From contig JBBIQS010000094.1 of the NCBI GenBank assembly GCA_037442205.1, positions 1 to 29,466 of the forward strand: DNA of 29,466 bases, written 5' to 3'. Position 1 is the first letter of the stretch. Each line of letters begins with the position of its first letter. The translations under genes were made by a program, and so were the position numbers. Shown one piece after another: positions 10,778-19,453 of the stretch. Source of the DNA: JBBIQS01 sp037442205 (GTDB taxonomy: Bacteria; Myxococcota; Myxococcia; Myxococcales; UBA5297). Under the pieces are notes generated by a model. It was not told the DNA's origin. It saw only the letters and a program-made list of their open reading frames with translations, and did not search any database.

Positions 10778-11494
10778 ATGGCACCACTCGCCTTCCTCCT
10801 CAGTTCCACCGCGCCTCTCGCCGCCGGCCTCGACTACGGCGAAGTCATCCGCCACTCCGGACCGGTGGGGATCGGCGTGCTGATCCTGCTCTTGAGCGCC
10901 TCGATCGCCTCCTGGGCGATCATCGGCCTCAAGTACTTCCACCTGCGCCAGGCCCAGAAGCAGTCCATCCAGTTCCTGGACATCTTCTGGCAGTCCAAGC
11001 GGCTGGACGAGATCTTCCAGTCGGCGGAGAAGCTTTCGGTCTCGCCGATCAGCCAGGTCTTCCGCGCCGGCTACATTGAGCTGTCCAAGGTGACCAGCGC
11101 CGGCGAGGGCGAGCCCAAGGCCGACGTGGACGGGCTGGAGAACGTGCAGCGGGCCTTGAAGCGGGCGATGGTCGCCGAGACCACCTACCTCGAGTCCAAG
11201 GTTCCCTTCCTGGCGACCACCGGCTCGACCGCTCCCTTCGTCGGGCTGTTCGGGACGGTGTGGGGGATCATGGGCGCCTTCCAGGACATCTACGTCCAGG
11301 GCAACGCCAACCTGGCCACGGTGGCCAAGCCGATCTCCGAGGCGCTGATCGCCACCGCGGTCGGCCTGCTGGCGGCCATCCCGGCGGTCGTCGCCTACAA
11401 CCTGTTCCTCTCGAAGATCAAGGTGCTGGAGAGCGAGATGGAGAGCTTCTCCAGCGACTTCCTGAACATCGTCAAGCGGCACTTCTTCAAGTAG
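10778..11494 (+). CDS. tolQ: TolQ, proton-channel subunit of the Tol system
   Basis: 238 residues, the usual length. Three membrane segments are visible: about 27-51 (GVLILLLSASIASWAIIGL), about 143-168 in the family signature (ATTGSTAPFVGLFGTVWGIMGAF) and about 182-210 (ISEALIATAVGLLAAIPAVVAYN). This is the MotA/TolQ/ExbB proton-channel fold, with conserved threonine/serine residues in helices two and three. TolQ with TolR uses the proton gradient to drive TolA, which keeps the outer membrane joined to the wall during division. ExbB is the alternative, but the neighbouring tolB decides for Tol. The ATG has only a weak upstream site (ACAGG). The gene leads the cluster; tolR follows 14 bases later. 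Confidence 0.92.
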   Translation: MAPLAFLLSSTAPLAAGLDYGEVIRHSGPVGIGVLILLLSASIASWAIIGLKYFHLRQAQKQSIQFLDIFWQSKRLDEIFQSAEKLSVSPISQVFRAGYIELSKVTSAGEGEPKADVDGLENVQRALKRAMVAETTYLESKVPFLATTGSTAPFVGLFGTVWGIMGAFQDIYVQGNANLATVAKPISEALIATAVGLLAAIPAVVAYNLFLSKIKVLESEMESFSSDFLNIVKRHFFK

Positions 11495-11508
11495 GAGCCG
11501 AGCGCGCC

Positions 11509-11943
<435 letters not shown>

Positions 11944-11974
11944 CCCCCGAGGATCCAGGGGGCCGAAGAAGCCG

Positions 11975-12712
11975 GTGAACGCCGAAGCATCCACCGTGGC
12001 GCCCAGCCTGTTGCGGCGCAACCTGAACCTGACCTGGGCCATCGCCGGGTCGGTGGGGGTTCACCTGGCGCTGCTGCTGTTCTTCGTCGGCCTGAGCCTG
12101 TTCGAGCCGCCCAAGCTGCCGCTGTCGCAGAAGCCGGTGAGCGCGCACCTGGTGCGGCTGGGCGAGCAGCGCGACAAGTCGCTGCTTCCCCGTCGGCAGA
12201 TCCAGCCGCCGCCTCCTCCCAAGACCGTCGAGGTGCCGGGGGCCAAGCCGGTGCCGATCAAGGTCAAGGACCCGCGGGCGGTCTCCAAGCCCGATTCCAA
12301 GGTCCAGGACCGGCGCAAGAGCCTGTTCGATGCCTTCGCCAAGGTCGATTCGAAGGCCAAGCCCGAGCCGGAGATCGGCTCCCCGGACGGCTCTCCCGAG
12401 GGCGACAGCGACACCGCCGACGAGGGCGAGCAGTACTTCGGGCTGATCCTCGCCAAGTCGCGCCGCTACTACAACGTCAGCAAGGCCATCCCGCCCAACG
12501 AGATCATCCGCCTCAAGGCGGTGGTGGTGCTGTATATCGATTCTAGGGGCGACCTGATCAAGGACCCGGCGATCGAGACCTCCAGCGGCAACGAGCTCTT
12601 CGACAGCGACGTGATCAGCTCGCTGAAGAAGGCGGCGCCGTTCGGCCCGCCGCCCAAGCACCTCGTAGACACGCTGCGGACCACGGGCGTAGCCATCGAG
12701 GCCCGCCCTTGA
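11975..12712 (+). CDS. TolA/TonB-like energy-transducing protein
   Basis: 245 residues starting at GTG 11975. One membrane segment lies at about 22-42 (WAIAGSVGVHLALLLFFVGL). A proline-rich and Lys-rich linker follows (IQPPPPPKTVEVPG, VPIKVKDPRAVSK). Residues about 150-245 form a TonB/TolA C-terminal domain (YFGLILAKSRRYYN, then IRLKAVVVLYIDSRGDLI and ELFDSDVISSLKKAAPFGPPP). It lacks the long Ala-rich helix of E. coli TolA, so it looks more like TonB. Its position between tolR and tolB gives it the TolA role: it spans the periplasm and passes TolQR energy to the outer membrane. The name tolA is inferred from context only. Confidence 0.85.
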   Translation: MNAEASTVAPSLLRRNLNLTWAIAGSVGVHLALLLFFVGLSLFEPPKLPLSQKPVSAHLVRLGEQRDKSLLPRRQIQPPPPPKTVEVPGAKPVPIKVKDPRAVSKPDSKVQDRRKSLFDAFAKVDSKAKPEPEIGSPDGSPEGDSDTADEGEQYFGLILAKSRRYYNVSKAIPPNEIIRLKAVVVLYIDSRGDLIKDPAIETSSGNELFDSDVISSLKKAAPFGPPPKHLVDTLRTTGVAIEARP

Positions 12713-12754
12713 GCCCCCGAGCAAATTCGGAAGTCATCCTTGACCGGTGAAACC

Positions 12755-14059
12755 ATGCGAATCCTCGCCGCCCTCCTCGCCGTCCTCGGCCTCGCCCAGC
12801 CCGCCTTCGCCGCCGACAAGGAGCGGCCGGTGCTGAGCCTGTCGGGCGCCAACTTCCGGCCGCTGCCGCTGGCCATCGCCCCGCTGCTCTATCCGCTGCC
12901 CAGCGCCAACCGCCAGGCCGGCCAGGAGATCGACGAGGCGCTCAACCAGGACCTGACCGTCTCCGGCCTGTTCGAGCTGCTCGACCGCAAGGGCTTCCTC
13001 GCCGATCCGAGCGAGGGCGTGGTCGCCACGTCGATCAAGTTCGACCGCTGGCAGAACGTCGGCGCCGAGGGGCTGATCAAGGTGGTCCTCGCCGACCAGG
13101 ACCCGGTGACCGCCGAGTTCCACCTCTTCAACGCGGTCACCGGCAAGGAGGAGCTCAAGAAGCGCTACACCGGCCCGGCCAGCGAGGCCCGCAAGCTCGC
13201 CCACAAGTTCGCCGACGACCTCTTCACCTTCTACACGCGCGAGCCCGGGGCCTTCCAGACTCGGATGGCATTCGTCCGCAAGGTCAAGGGCACCAAGCAG
13301 ATCTTCGTCGCCGACTGGGACGGCAAGAACGCCAAGCCGGTGACCAGCGGCAACCTCAACCTGCTGCCGGCCTTCGCCTCCGACGGCCAGCGGCTGGCCT
13401 TCACCAGCTACAACAGCGCCACCCCGGGGCTGTTCGTCCTCGACCTGCGCTCGATGAAGTCGGCGCCGCTGTTCAAGCGCAGCACCGCGCTGGCCACCGG
13501 CGCCAGCTTCACCCAGGACGGCAAGCGGATCGCCTTCGCCATGAGCGAGGAGGACGGCAACAGCCACATCTGGATCAGCGACGCCGACGGAGGCAACCTC
13601 AAGCGGCTCACCGACGGCTTCGGCATCAACACCAGCCCCAGCTTCTCGCCCGACGGCAAGCAGATCGCCTTCGTCTCCAACCGCGCTGGCAATCCACAGA
13701 TCTACGTCATCCCCTCCACCGGCGGCGCACCGCGGCGGATCACCTTCCAGGGCAACTACAACCAGACGCCGGACTGGTCGCCGCGCGGCGACCTGATCGC
13801 CTTCACCGCCCGCGACGAGCGCAACGTCTTCGACCTGTTCACGGTCGACCCCGCCACCAGCGCCATCACCCGCCTGACGCAGGACCAGGGGAACAACGAG
13901 GAGCCGACCTTCTCCCCCAACGGCCGGCTCATCGCCTTCGCCTCGACCCGCAACGGCAAGAGCCAGCTCTTCGTGATGAGCGCCGACGGCAACTTCCAGC
14001 GCCTGGTCTCCGGCGACGAGGAGATCTTCACTCCGGCCTGGGGGCCGTTCGTCCCCTAA
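12755..14059 (+). CDS. tolB: TolB, periplasmic beta-propeller of the Tol system
   Basis: 434 residues. I choose ATG 12755, preceded by GGTGA, because it opens a signal peptide (MRILAALLAVLGLAQPAFA); a TTG five codons earlier is an alternative. Residues about 25-165 are the TolB N-terminal domain (PLAIAPLLYPLP, then LNQDLTVSGLFELLDRKGFL). From about residue 170 there are repeated WD40/PD40 blades (FTQDGKRIAFAMSEEDGN, FSPDGKQIAFVSNRAGNPQI, FSPNGRLIAFASTRNGKSQL), forming the six-bladed propeller that binds Pal. It lies 42 bases after the TolA-like gene. No pal or cpoB gene follows. Confidence 0.95.
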   Translation: MRILAALLAVLGLAQPAFAADKERPVLSLSGANFRPLPLAIAPLLYPLPSANRQAGQEIDEALNQDLTVSGLFELLDRKGFLADPSEGVVATSIKFDRWQNVGAEGLIKVVLADQDPVTAEFHLFNAVTGKEELKKRYTGPASEARKLAHKFADDLFTFYTREPGAFQTRMAFVRKVKGTKQIFVADWDGKNAKPVTSGNLNLLPAFASDGQRLAFTSYNSATPGLFVLDLRSMKSAPLFKRSTALATGASFTQDGKRIAFAMSEEDGNSHIWISDADGGNLKRLTDGFGINTSPSFSPDGKQIAFVSNRAGNPQIYVIPSTGGAPRRITFQGNYNQTPDWSPRGDLIAFTARDERNVFDLFTVDPATSAITRLTQDQGNNEEPTFSPNGRLIAFASTRNGKSQLFVMSADGNFQRLVSGDEEIFTPAWGPFVP

Positions 14060-14115
14060 GGACGCGGTTCCGCCGTCAGCATCAGCCCACCCAACACGCC
14101 CTCGACGGTGCCCCC

Positions 14116-15042
14116 ATGCCCCGCTTCGCCACTCTGGATATCGGCACCAACACCGTGCTGCTGCTGGTCGCCGAATCGACGCCGGAGGGCGGCTTCAAGC
14201 CGGTCGTCGAGCGCGCCGAGATCACGCGGCTGGGCCGGGGCGTGGACCGCACCGGCGAGCTGGCCCCCGAGGCAATCGACGAGACCGTGGCCGCGGTGGT
14301 GGCCTTCGCCAACGAGGCCCGAAAGCTCGGGGCACACCAGATCGCCTGCGTGGCCACCAGCGCCTCCCGCGACGCGCGCAACGGCCCGCAGTTCCTGGCG
14401 CGGCTGGGGCGGGACGCCGGGATCAGAGCCGAGATCATCACCGGCCACCTGGAGGCGCAGCTCTCCTACGCCAGCGCGGCCCGGGAGCTGGGAACCGAGC
14501 AGCCGCTGATCGTCCTGGACATCGGCGGCGGCTCCACCGAGCTGGTCTACGGCGAGGGCGGCAAGGTCTCGTTCACCAAGAGCTACGACCTGGGCTCGGT
14601 TCGCCTGACCGAGCGGCACGTGCGCAGCGACCCGCCGAGCCTCGAGGAGCGCCGCGAGATCGAGCGCGTGCTCGATCTGGCATTCCAGGAGCTGCCGAGG
14701 GCACCCAAGTCCTTCCGGCTGGTCGGCATCGCCGGCACCGTCACCACCGTCTGCGCCGTGTCGCGCGCGGTCGAGCCCTATGACGCGGAGAAGGTCCACC
14801 TCGCGCGAATGTCGCTCCAAGAGGTGCGCGGCGAGGTCGATCGCTTCTTCAAGCTGCCGCTGGCCGAGCGCCGGGCGCTCAAGGGCATCCAACCCAAGCG
14901 CGCTGACGTCATCGCCGCCGGATCGCTAATTCTCGAGCGAGTCATGGCGAGGCTCGGCGCCAGCGAGGTCATCGTGAGCGATCGGGGCATCCGCTGGGGC
15001 CTGCTCTACCACCGGTTCGGCGGCCAGGCAGGCGACCGCTGA
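14116..15042 (+). CDS. Exopolyphosphatase / pppGpp phosphatase family (Ppx/GppA)
   Basis: 308 residues of the Ppx/GppA type, with the two phosphate-binding loops of the sugar kinase/Hsp70-like fold: DIGTNTVLLLVAE (D8-N12) and VLDIGGGSTEL (D135-E142). VATSASRDARNG and LVGIAGTVTTVCAV are further family motifs. It is the short form, with only domains I and II and no C-terminal HD-like domain as in E. coli Ppx (about 510 residues). It removes phosphate from polyphosphate or from pppGpp; the sequence alone cannot tell which. It follows tolB by 56 bases on the same strand and is closely followed by the methyltransferase. Confidence 0.92.
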   Translation: MPRFATLDIGTNTVLLLVAESTPEGGFKPVVERAEITRLGRGVDRTGELAPEAIDETVAAVVAFANEARKLGAHQIACVATSASRDARNGPQFLARLGRDAGIRAEIITGHLEAQLSYASAARELGTEQPLIVLDIGGGSTELVYGEGGKVSFTKSYDLGSVRLTERHVRSDPPSLEERREIERVLDLAFQELPRAPKSFRLVGIAGTVTTVCAVSRAVEPYDAEKVHLARMSLQEVRGEVDRFFKLPLAERRALKGIQPKRADVIAAGSLILERVMARLGASEVIVSDRGIRWGLLYHRFGGQAGDR

Positions 15043-15043
15043 C

Positions 15044-15718
15044 ATGATGCGTCCCCGAACCCTGCGGCTGCTCAATCGGCTGCTGTTCGGGCTCACCGCG
15101 CTCCCCTATGACCTCCTTACCCGGCGGCCGCTGTGGCGCGAGCACTGCCGCGGGCTGCTCGCCGAGCTGCCGCCGGCCGCGCCCCGGCGCATCCTCGACC
15201 TCGGCTGCGGCCCGGGGGTGTCGGCGCTGGAGATGCTGGCCGCCGGCAACGACACCGCGGTCGGCGTCGACCTGTCCGCGCCGATGCTCGTGCGCGCCCG
15301 GCAACATGCCCAGGCGCGCGGGCTCTCCGATCGCCTGCTGCTGGTGCGCGCCGACGTCACCGCCCTGCCTTTCAAGGAGGGCGCCTTCCACGCGGCCACC
15401 GCCCACAGCGTGCTCTACCTGCTGCCGGACAAGCTCGCCGCGCTGCACGACACCCGCCGCGCCCTGCGCCGGGGCGGAGTGCTGGTCAGCGTCGATCCGT
15501 CGCCGGGCCATCGACTGCGAGAGCTGCTGTCGCTGATCCGAGCCCACCCCAGCTTCTCGCTGACCGCGCTCTTGTGGCGGCTGGTTTCGCGAGCCGCCGG
15601 CCGGCCCACCCCCGAGGTCATGCGCCGCTACCTTGCCCAGGCCGGCTTCGAGCCGCCGCAGCTGCGCTCCACGCTCGGGGATCTGGGGGTGATGACCCGG
15701 GCGCGAGTACCCGACTGA
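15044..15718 (+). CDS. SAM-dependent methyltransferase (class I)
   Basis: 224 residues. The SAM-binding motif I is RILDLGCGPGVSALEM (D52-G58), followed by an acidic end of strand two (VGVDLSAPMLVRARQHA, D76), then RADVTALPFKEGAFHAATA and a motif III-like LYLLPDKLAALHDTRRALRRGGVLV. The N-terminus (LLFGLTALPYDLLTRRP) is hydrophobic and may lie on the membrane, and the fold resembles UbiE/small-molecule methyltransferases. The substrate is unknown. The ATG is two bases after the stop of the phosphatase gene, so the two are almost certainly co-translated. Confidence 0.85.
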   Translation: MMRPRTLRLLNRLLFGLTALPYDLLTRRPLWREHCRGLLAELPPAAPRRILDLGCGPGVSALEMLAAGNDTAVGVDLSAPMLVRARQHAQARGLSDRLLLVRADVTALPFKEGAFHAATAHSVLYLLPDKLAALHDTRRALRRGGVLVSVDPSPGHRLRELLSLIRAHPSFSLTALLWRLVSRAAGRPTPEVMRRYLAQAGFEPPQLRSTLGDLGVMTRARVPD

Positions 15719-15747
15719 GACCGCGACTCCCCACCCGGCGGCTGTGC

Positions 15748-15753
15748 GATGAT
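15748..15753 (+). promoter_or_regulatory. Possible -10 element before the 91-aa gene
   Basis: GATGAT is followed by GCGCCC, the same shape as the TAGAATGCGCC motif at 5670. It lies 27 bases before the ATG at 15781, and AAGGAG at 15768-15773 is a strong ribosome site. No good -35 is seen at 17 bases. This is weak evidence for a separate promoter after the methyltransferase. Confidence 0.25.
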
Positions 15754-15780
15754 GCGCCCCCAACGCCAAGGAGCCTTCCC

Positions 15781-16056
15781 ATGACCGATGGTCCCAAGAG
15801 TGCCGAAGAGCTGCAGAAGGAGTTGGAGCGCCTCAAGGCCGAGAACGAATCCCTCAAGCGCCGAGGCGCCAAGGGCCTGAGCCTCAAGGTCAGCGAGAAG
15901 GGCGCCGTGTCGGTCTACGGGATGGGCCGGTTCCCGGTGACCCTCTACAAGGAGCAGTGGACCCGCCTGCTCGACATGGCCGACGAGATCCGGGCCTTCA
16001 TCCAGGAAAACGACTCCAGGCTGAAGAAGAAGCCCGAGGCCGGCGACGCCAGCTAG
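15781..16056 (+). CDS. Small conserved-looking protein with N-terminal coiled coil
   Basis: 91 residues from ATG 15781 with a strong AAGGAG site. Residues about 6-28 form a heptad-like coiled coil (SAEELQKELERLKAENESL). Residues 31-75 form a compact domain with KGLSLKVSEKGAVSVYGMGR and RFPVTLYKEQWTRLLDMA, ending in a helix (IRAFIQENDSRLKK). I recall the SEKGAVSVYG.GRFPVTLY pattern from small proteins in other deltaproteobacteria and some other phyla, without a known function. There is no signal peptide, so it is cytoplasmic. It lies 62 bases downstream of the methyltransferase and ends against a convergent gene. Confidence 0.8.
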   Translation: MTDGPKSAEELQKELERLKAENESLKRRGAKGLSLKVSEKGAVSVYGMGRFPVTLYKEQWTRLLDMADEIRAFIQENDSRLKKKPEAGDAS

Positions 16057-16075
16057 CGCGGCATTGCCCCAGGCC

Positions 16076-16888
16076 TCAGGTCCCGAGGGTGCGCCCGAAG
16101 AACTCCATCAGGCGCACGAAGGAGTTGCGGGCAGCCCGAACCTCGTAGCTCGGCCGCGTGTCGTTGAAGAACGCGTGGCCGGCTTCCTCGTAGACGTGCG
16201 GCTCGAAGCTCTTGCCGGCCTTGCTCATGGCCTCGGTGAACGCCGGCAGCCCGGCCACCAGCCGCTGGTCCTTGGCACCGTAGAACCCGATCACCGGGCA
16301 GCGGATGGCCGCGACTCGCTCCGCCGAAGGCGCGCTGCCGTAGAAGATCGCCGCCCCCGCGAGATCAGGATCTGAGCAAGCGAGCAGCGCCGAGAGCGCG
16401 CCGCCCATGCAGAACCCGACGCTCGCCACCTTCCGGCCGCGGGAGACCGGGCAGCCCTCGCGAAGATGTCGGGCCGCTGCCGCAAGAACCGGCACCCACC
16501 GCTCCAGACGCCCGAGCTGGCCGAACAGCGCACCGTGTGACTCCTCGATCCGAGAGCGCGCCGGCTGCGGGATTTCAGCCAGCGCGGCCTGCCGCGCGGC
16601 CGCGTCCGACCAGGCGGCGGCGGGCAGCGAGTTCAGGAAAACCTGCACCTCGGCGATGCGCTCCGCCGACAGCACCTCCGGGCGCTGCCCGGACTGCGCA
16701 TAGAGGTCAGGCGCCAGCGCCGCATAACCGGCGGCGGCCAGCCTGCGGGTGACATCCTGGATGTGGGCATCGACGCCCCACAGCTCCTGAATCACAAGGA
16801 CCGCGGGGATCGGAGAAGCCGCGCGCTCTGGCCAGGCGAGATAGCCCAGGTGCTCTCCGTAGCGAACCCAGTCGGTGGCGATGGCCAT
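16076..16888 (-). CDS. Dienelactone hydrolase family protein
   Basis: 270 residues of alpha/beta-hydrolase fold. The family triad is visible: nucleophile C160 in GFCMGG, D207 in FYGAKDQRL and H238 in AGHAFFND; a Cys nucleophile is typical of dienelactone hydrolases. The N-terminus has IPAVLVIQELWGVD, the usual first strand, and LAPDLYAQSG. It cleaves dienelactones in aromatic degradation or acts on other esters; no pathway genes are here, so the substrate is unknown. I choose ATG 16888, 17 codons into the longest frame, because GAGGAG precedes it. It lies 28 bases after the NmrA-like gene on the same strand and is probably in one operon with it. Confidence 0.9.
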   Translation of the reverse strand: MAIATDWVRYGEHLGYLAWPERAASPIPAVLVIQELWGVDAHIQDVTRRLAAAGYAALAPDLYAQSGQRPEVLSAERIAEVQVFLNSLPAAAWSDAAARQAALAEIPQPARSRIEESHGALFGQLGRLERWVPVLAAAARHLREGCPVSRGRKVASVGFCMGGALSALLACSDPDLAGAAIFYGSAPSAERVAAIRCPVIGFYGAKDQRLVAGLPAFTEAMSKAGKSFEPHVYEEAGHAFFNDTRPSYEVRAARNSFVRLMEFFGRTLGT

Positions 16889-16916
16889 CGTGTCTCCTCG
16901 AGCGCGGCGGCGGTGG

Positions 16917-17768
16917 CTAGGGCGCGCGCTGCAATTCACGCCTTACATAGCCGGCCAGGCTCGTCGGCGCTCGCCCAAGCAGCCAGGCGAGGACGTTCGG
17001 GTTCCCGAAGATGCCCTTGCGGCCGTAATACTCGAAGAGTCGGCGCATGGAGTCCTTCTCGTAGTCCCCGAGCCGCGACATCCACTCTGACGCGAGGAGC
17101 TTTTCGAGCGGCTGGAACCTCGCCTCGATCTCGCGCCCGCTCTCCCGGCTGATGATCTTGGCGATCTCTCGCGCGCTGAGATGATCCGAGCCGCACAGCT
17201 CGTAGGTGGCTCCAGAGTGCCCTTGCTCGGTGACGACCTTGACGACGACTTCGGCGACGTCGGCCAGATCCACGTGCGAGACCCGGCGATCCAGGTCGTA
17301 GGACTGCCAGAGAGCGCCCGCCCGGATCACCGCCGGCACCGAAATGTTCTGCATGAAGTGCATCGGCTGGAGGATCGTGTAGTCGAGATCCGACTCGATG
17401 AGGTGCTCCTCGACCGGCAGCTTCACCTGGTGATTCGGAAGCGCGCTGAGCTGAGGATGGGTCAGCGAGAGGTAGACGAAGCGGCGAACTCCGGCGGCGA
17501 TCGCGGAGTCGATGGCCAGCACGCCCATTTCCGTCTCCCGCGGGTGGAACGAAGGGCCGACGTGAACCACAGCCCGCACCCCGGTCATCGCGCGCTTCAT
17601 GGCCGACGGGTCGAGCATGTCGCCGACGATGAGGTCCTCGACTCCCAGCTTGATCAGCTCGCGAGCCCGTTCCGAGTGGCCAAACGCCCGGACAGCCTCG
17701 CCCTTGGCTACCAGGCGCGGGATCGCGTGTCTGCCGGTTTTGCCGTTGGCTGCGGTAATCAGGATCAT
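16917..17768 (-). CDS. NmrA-like NAD(P)-binding protein
   Basis: 283 residues of the atypical short-chain dehydrogenase group (NmrA/QOR2 type). The nucleotide-binding loop is ILITAANGKTGRHAI (residues 2-16), with VRAFGHS as strand two and VEDLIVGDMLDP as the acidic turn. A conserved FVYLSLTHP strand, the helix-end YTILQPMHFMQN and the region VSHVDLADVAEVVVKV match the family. The C-terminal domain (LEYYG-like FEYYGRKGIFG, LAWLLGRAPTSL) resembles members that act as sensors or quinone reductases; the active-site Tyr-Lys pair of true reductases is not evident. GAGGA precedes the ATG. The gene probably leads a two-gene operon with the hydrolase. Confidence 0.85.
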   Translation of the reverse strand: MILITAANGKTGRHAIPRLVAKGEAVRAFGHSERARELIKLGVEDLIVGDMLDPSAMKRAMTGVRAVVHVGPSFHPRETEMGVLAIDSAIAAGVRRFVYLSLTHPQLSALPNHQVKLPVEEHLIESDLDYTILQPMHFMQNISVPAVIRAGALWQSYDLDRRVSHVDLADVAEVVVKVVTEQGHSGATYELCGSDHLSAREIAKIISRESGREIEARFQPLEKLLASEWMSRLGDYEKDSMRRLFEYYGRKGIFGNPNVLAWLLGRAPTSLAGYVRRELQRAP

Positions 17769-17992
17769 GCGCGTCCTCGCTGACGCCTCGTCGGGTCGGG
17801 ACCAAGATTCGCACTCGCGAGCCTGGTGTTCCTCCTAGCCGCTTCGGGAGCTGCCCTGACAGGCATCGGGCGCTCGCCGCAGCGGCAGCGGAGTTCCATC
17901 CCTCTTCCTCCGTCCCTCTTCCAGGCCAGGCCGGTCCTCGGCGCGCTCGGGTACGGCCCGCCTGGAAGGCATCGGTTTGGGATCCCCATACC

Positions 17993-17998
17993 TAGACT
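17993..17998 (+). promoter_or_regulatory. Possible -10 element (TAGACT) before the efflux remnant
   Basis: TAGACT sits 16 bases before the ATG at 18014 and is followed by TGCGC, as at 5670. No -35 at the right distance is found. The rest of the 245-base divergent gap (17769-18013) shows no gene or strong repeat. Confidence 0.25.
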
Positions 17999-18013
17999 TG
18001 CGCGCGAGCGCTC

Positions 18014-18768
18014 ATGCCTTCGCCCTCCAGGGTGCAACGTCCGGTGAGTCCGCCGGCCCCCCCTTCAAAGACCGCCACGGGCGCCTCTCCGGGAGCGCGG
18101 CCAAGGCGGTGGCAATGGCTTCCGGGTGTCGCGCTCGGCGCCATCGCAGTCGCAGCGGCTCGCTTGCTGCTTCCGGTGCTCGGCGCCGCGCCACCCTCGA
18201 GGCCGTCCTCCGCCCAGCTCCAGCCCATGGCCGCGGCCGAGCGCCGCGTGGCGGCAGCCAACGCGCAGATCGGCGTCGCCCAAGCCGCTTGGTTCCCGAG
18301 GATCACCCTCAACGGCTCACTCGGATTCCTGGCGACCACGCTCGGCAGCTGGTTCAGCGCCCCGCGCTTCTTCTGGTCGGTCGGGCCGGCGCTCTCCGAG
18401 ACTGTGTTCGAAGGAGGGCTGCGCTCGGCGCAGACTGCCCAGGCCCGCGCCGCCTACGACGCGGCGGTGGCCGATACCGGCAGACGGCGCTCACCGCCTC
18501 CCAGGAGGTCGAGGACTACCTGGCCGCGCTCCGCATTCTCGAGGAGGAGGCGCGGGTGCAGGAGAGGAACGTCGAGGCAGCACGGCGGCTGGTGGCCATC
18601 ACGACCAACCAGTACCTGGCCGGGACCGTCGCCTATCTCGAGGTGCTGACGGCCCAGACCACGTCCCTCAGCGCCGAACGCGCCGCGGTCGACATCCGCG
18701 CCCGGCGCATGGCGGCCAGCGTGGCTCTCATCAAGGCGATCGGCGGCACCCGGCGCGAGGGCAGGTAG
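18014..18768 (+). pseudogene. Composite relic of an RND efflux operon (adaptor start joined to OprM-type end)
   Basis: Residues 1-65 from ATG 18014 look like the start of a membrane fusion (adaptor) protein: a polar Pro/Ala-rich leader, then PRRWQWLPGVALGAIAVAAARLLLPV. From about 18227 the frame becomes the middle of an OprM/TolC-type outer membrane factor (MAAAERRVAAANAQIGVAQ, then SVGPALSETVFEGGLRSAQ). The first half of that protein is missing. At about 18475 the frame breaks: adding one base turns GAT-ACC into GAT-TAC and restores YRQTALTASQEVEDYLAAL and the rest to a TAG at 18768. This suggests a deletion fused the start of the adaptor gene to the middle of the third gene, and a later one-base loss. 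Neither part can make a working pump. Confidence 0.8.
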
Positions 18769-18778
18769 CGCCGCCTGC

Positions 18779-19315
18779 TCACTGCCCCGGCCCGGGCGTA
18801 GGGCCGGGCTGGGGCAACGGCCCCGGTCCAGGGTAGGGCGGCACCGGAGGCGGCTGCGGAGGCCCGCCGGTCGAGGTGCCCGGCTGCGAGCGCTGCCCCG
18901 GCGGCTGCGCCGATTCCGGCGCCCCTGGGGCCTCGAAGTTGACCCGGCACACCGGCATGGCCAGCACGTTCCAGGCGCCCCCAGCGTCGACAAACGAGAT
19001 GCAGCCGATCGGGAACAGGAACACGCACAGCAGTACGTCCGAGACCACGTATCCCGAGCCGGGTGTGGTCCACACCGGGCAGACGAAGGGCGGTTTCTCC
19101 GGCATCGAGACCTCCACCACCGGCGGCGGCTTGGCCCGATCGATCGGAACCGCCACCGGGGCGCGGGCGGCTTCGGCTCCGTTCACCTTCACCGTCGCCC
19201 CGGGGGGAATCGACTCGACTTGGAGCATCTGATAACGCGGCGCCGTTAGCGTGGCGCACCCGGTGGCCAGGATGGAAGCCAGCCCGAGCCCTGCAATTCG
19301 TTGTTCTGCGATCAT
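18779..19315 (-). CDS. PEGA-type lipoprotein with proline/glycine-rich tail
   Basis: 178 residues. ATG 19315 has GGAGG upstream and starts a lipoprotein signal (IAGLGLASILATGC, acylated Cys20). Residues about 30-70 contain VESIPPGATVKVNG and ARAPVAVPID, a PEGA-like strand pair. The middle has a hydrophobic stretch (VLLCVFLFPIGCISFV) with two cysteines, and the last 40 residues are Pro/Gly-rich (PPYPGPGPLPQPGP). PEGA domains occur in surface lipoproteins; the function here is unknown. The gene is 138 bases downstream of the Omp85 stop on the same strand and could be co-transcribed. A start 42 codons further out exists but would spoil the lipoprotein signal. Confidence 0.75.
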   Translation of the reverse strand: MIAEQRIAGLGLASILATGCATLTAPRYQMLQVESIPPGATVKVNGAEAARAPVAVPIDRAKPPPVVEVSMPEKPPFVCPVWTTPGSGYVVSDVLLCVFLFPIGCISFVDAGGAWNVLAMPVCRVNFEAPGAPESAQPPGQRSQPGTSTGGPPQPPPVPPYPGPGPLPQPGPTPGPGQ

Positions 19316-19453
19316 CGCCGTGTCCTCCGCGGCGATGGTAGGCCTCGGGGTGCGCCGAGGGCCGACGATCCGCGGGGCCAAGCTCCCAAGCGTCGGGCAG
19401 TGCGCGGATCCGGCTGGCCGACAAAAGCGCGCCAGCGGCAACCAAGCCGCTCG

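Noticed and set aside
19343..19360. Hairpin CCTCGG-GGTGCG-CCGAGG as a terminator
   Set aside because: No T-run follows on the minus strand and it lies close to the lipoprotein start rather than after the Omp85 stop; chance in GC-rich DNA is likely.
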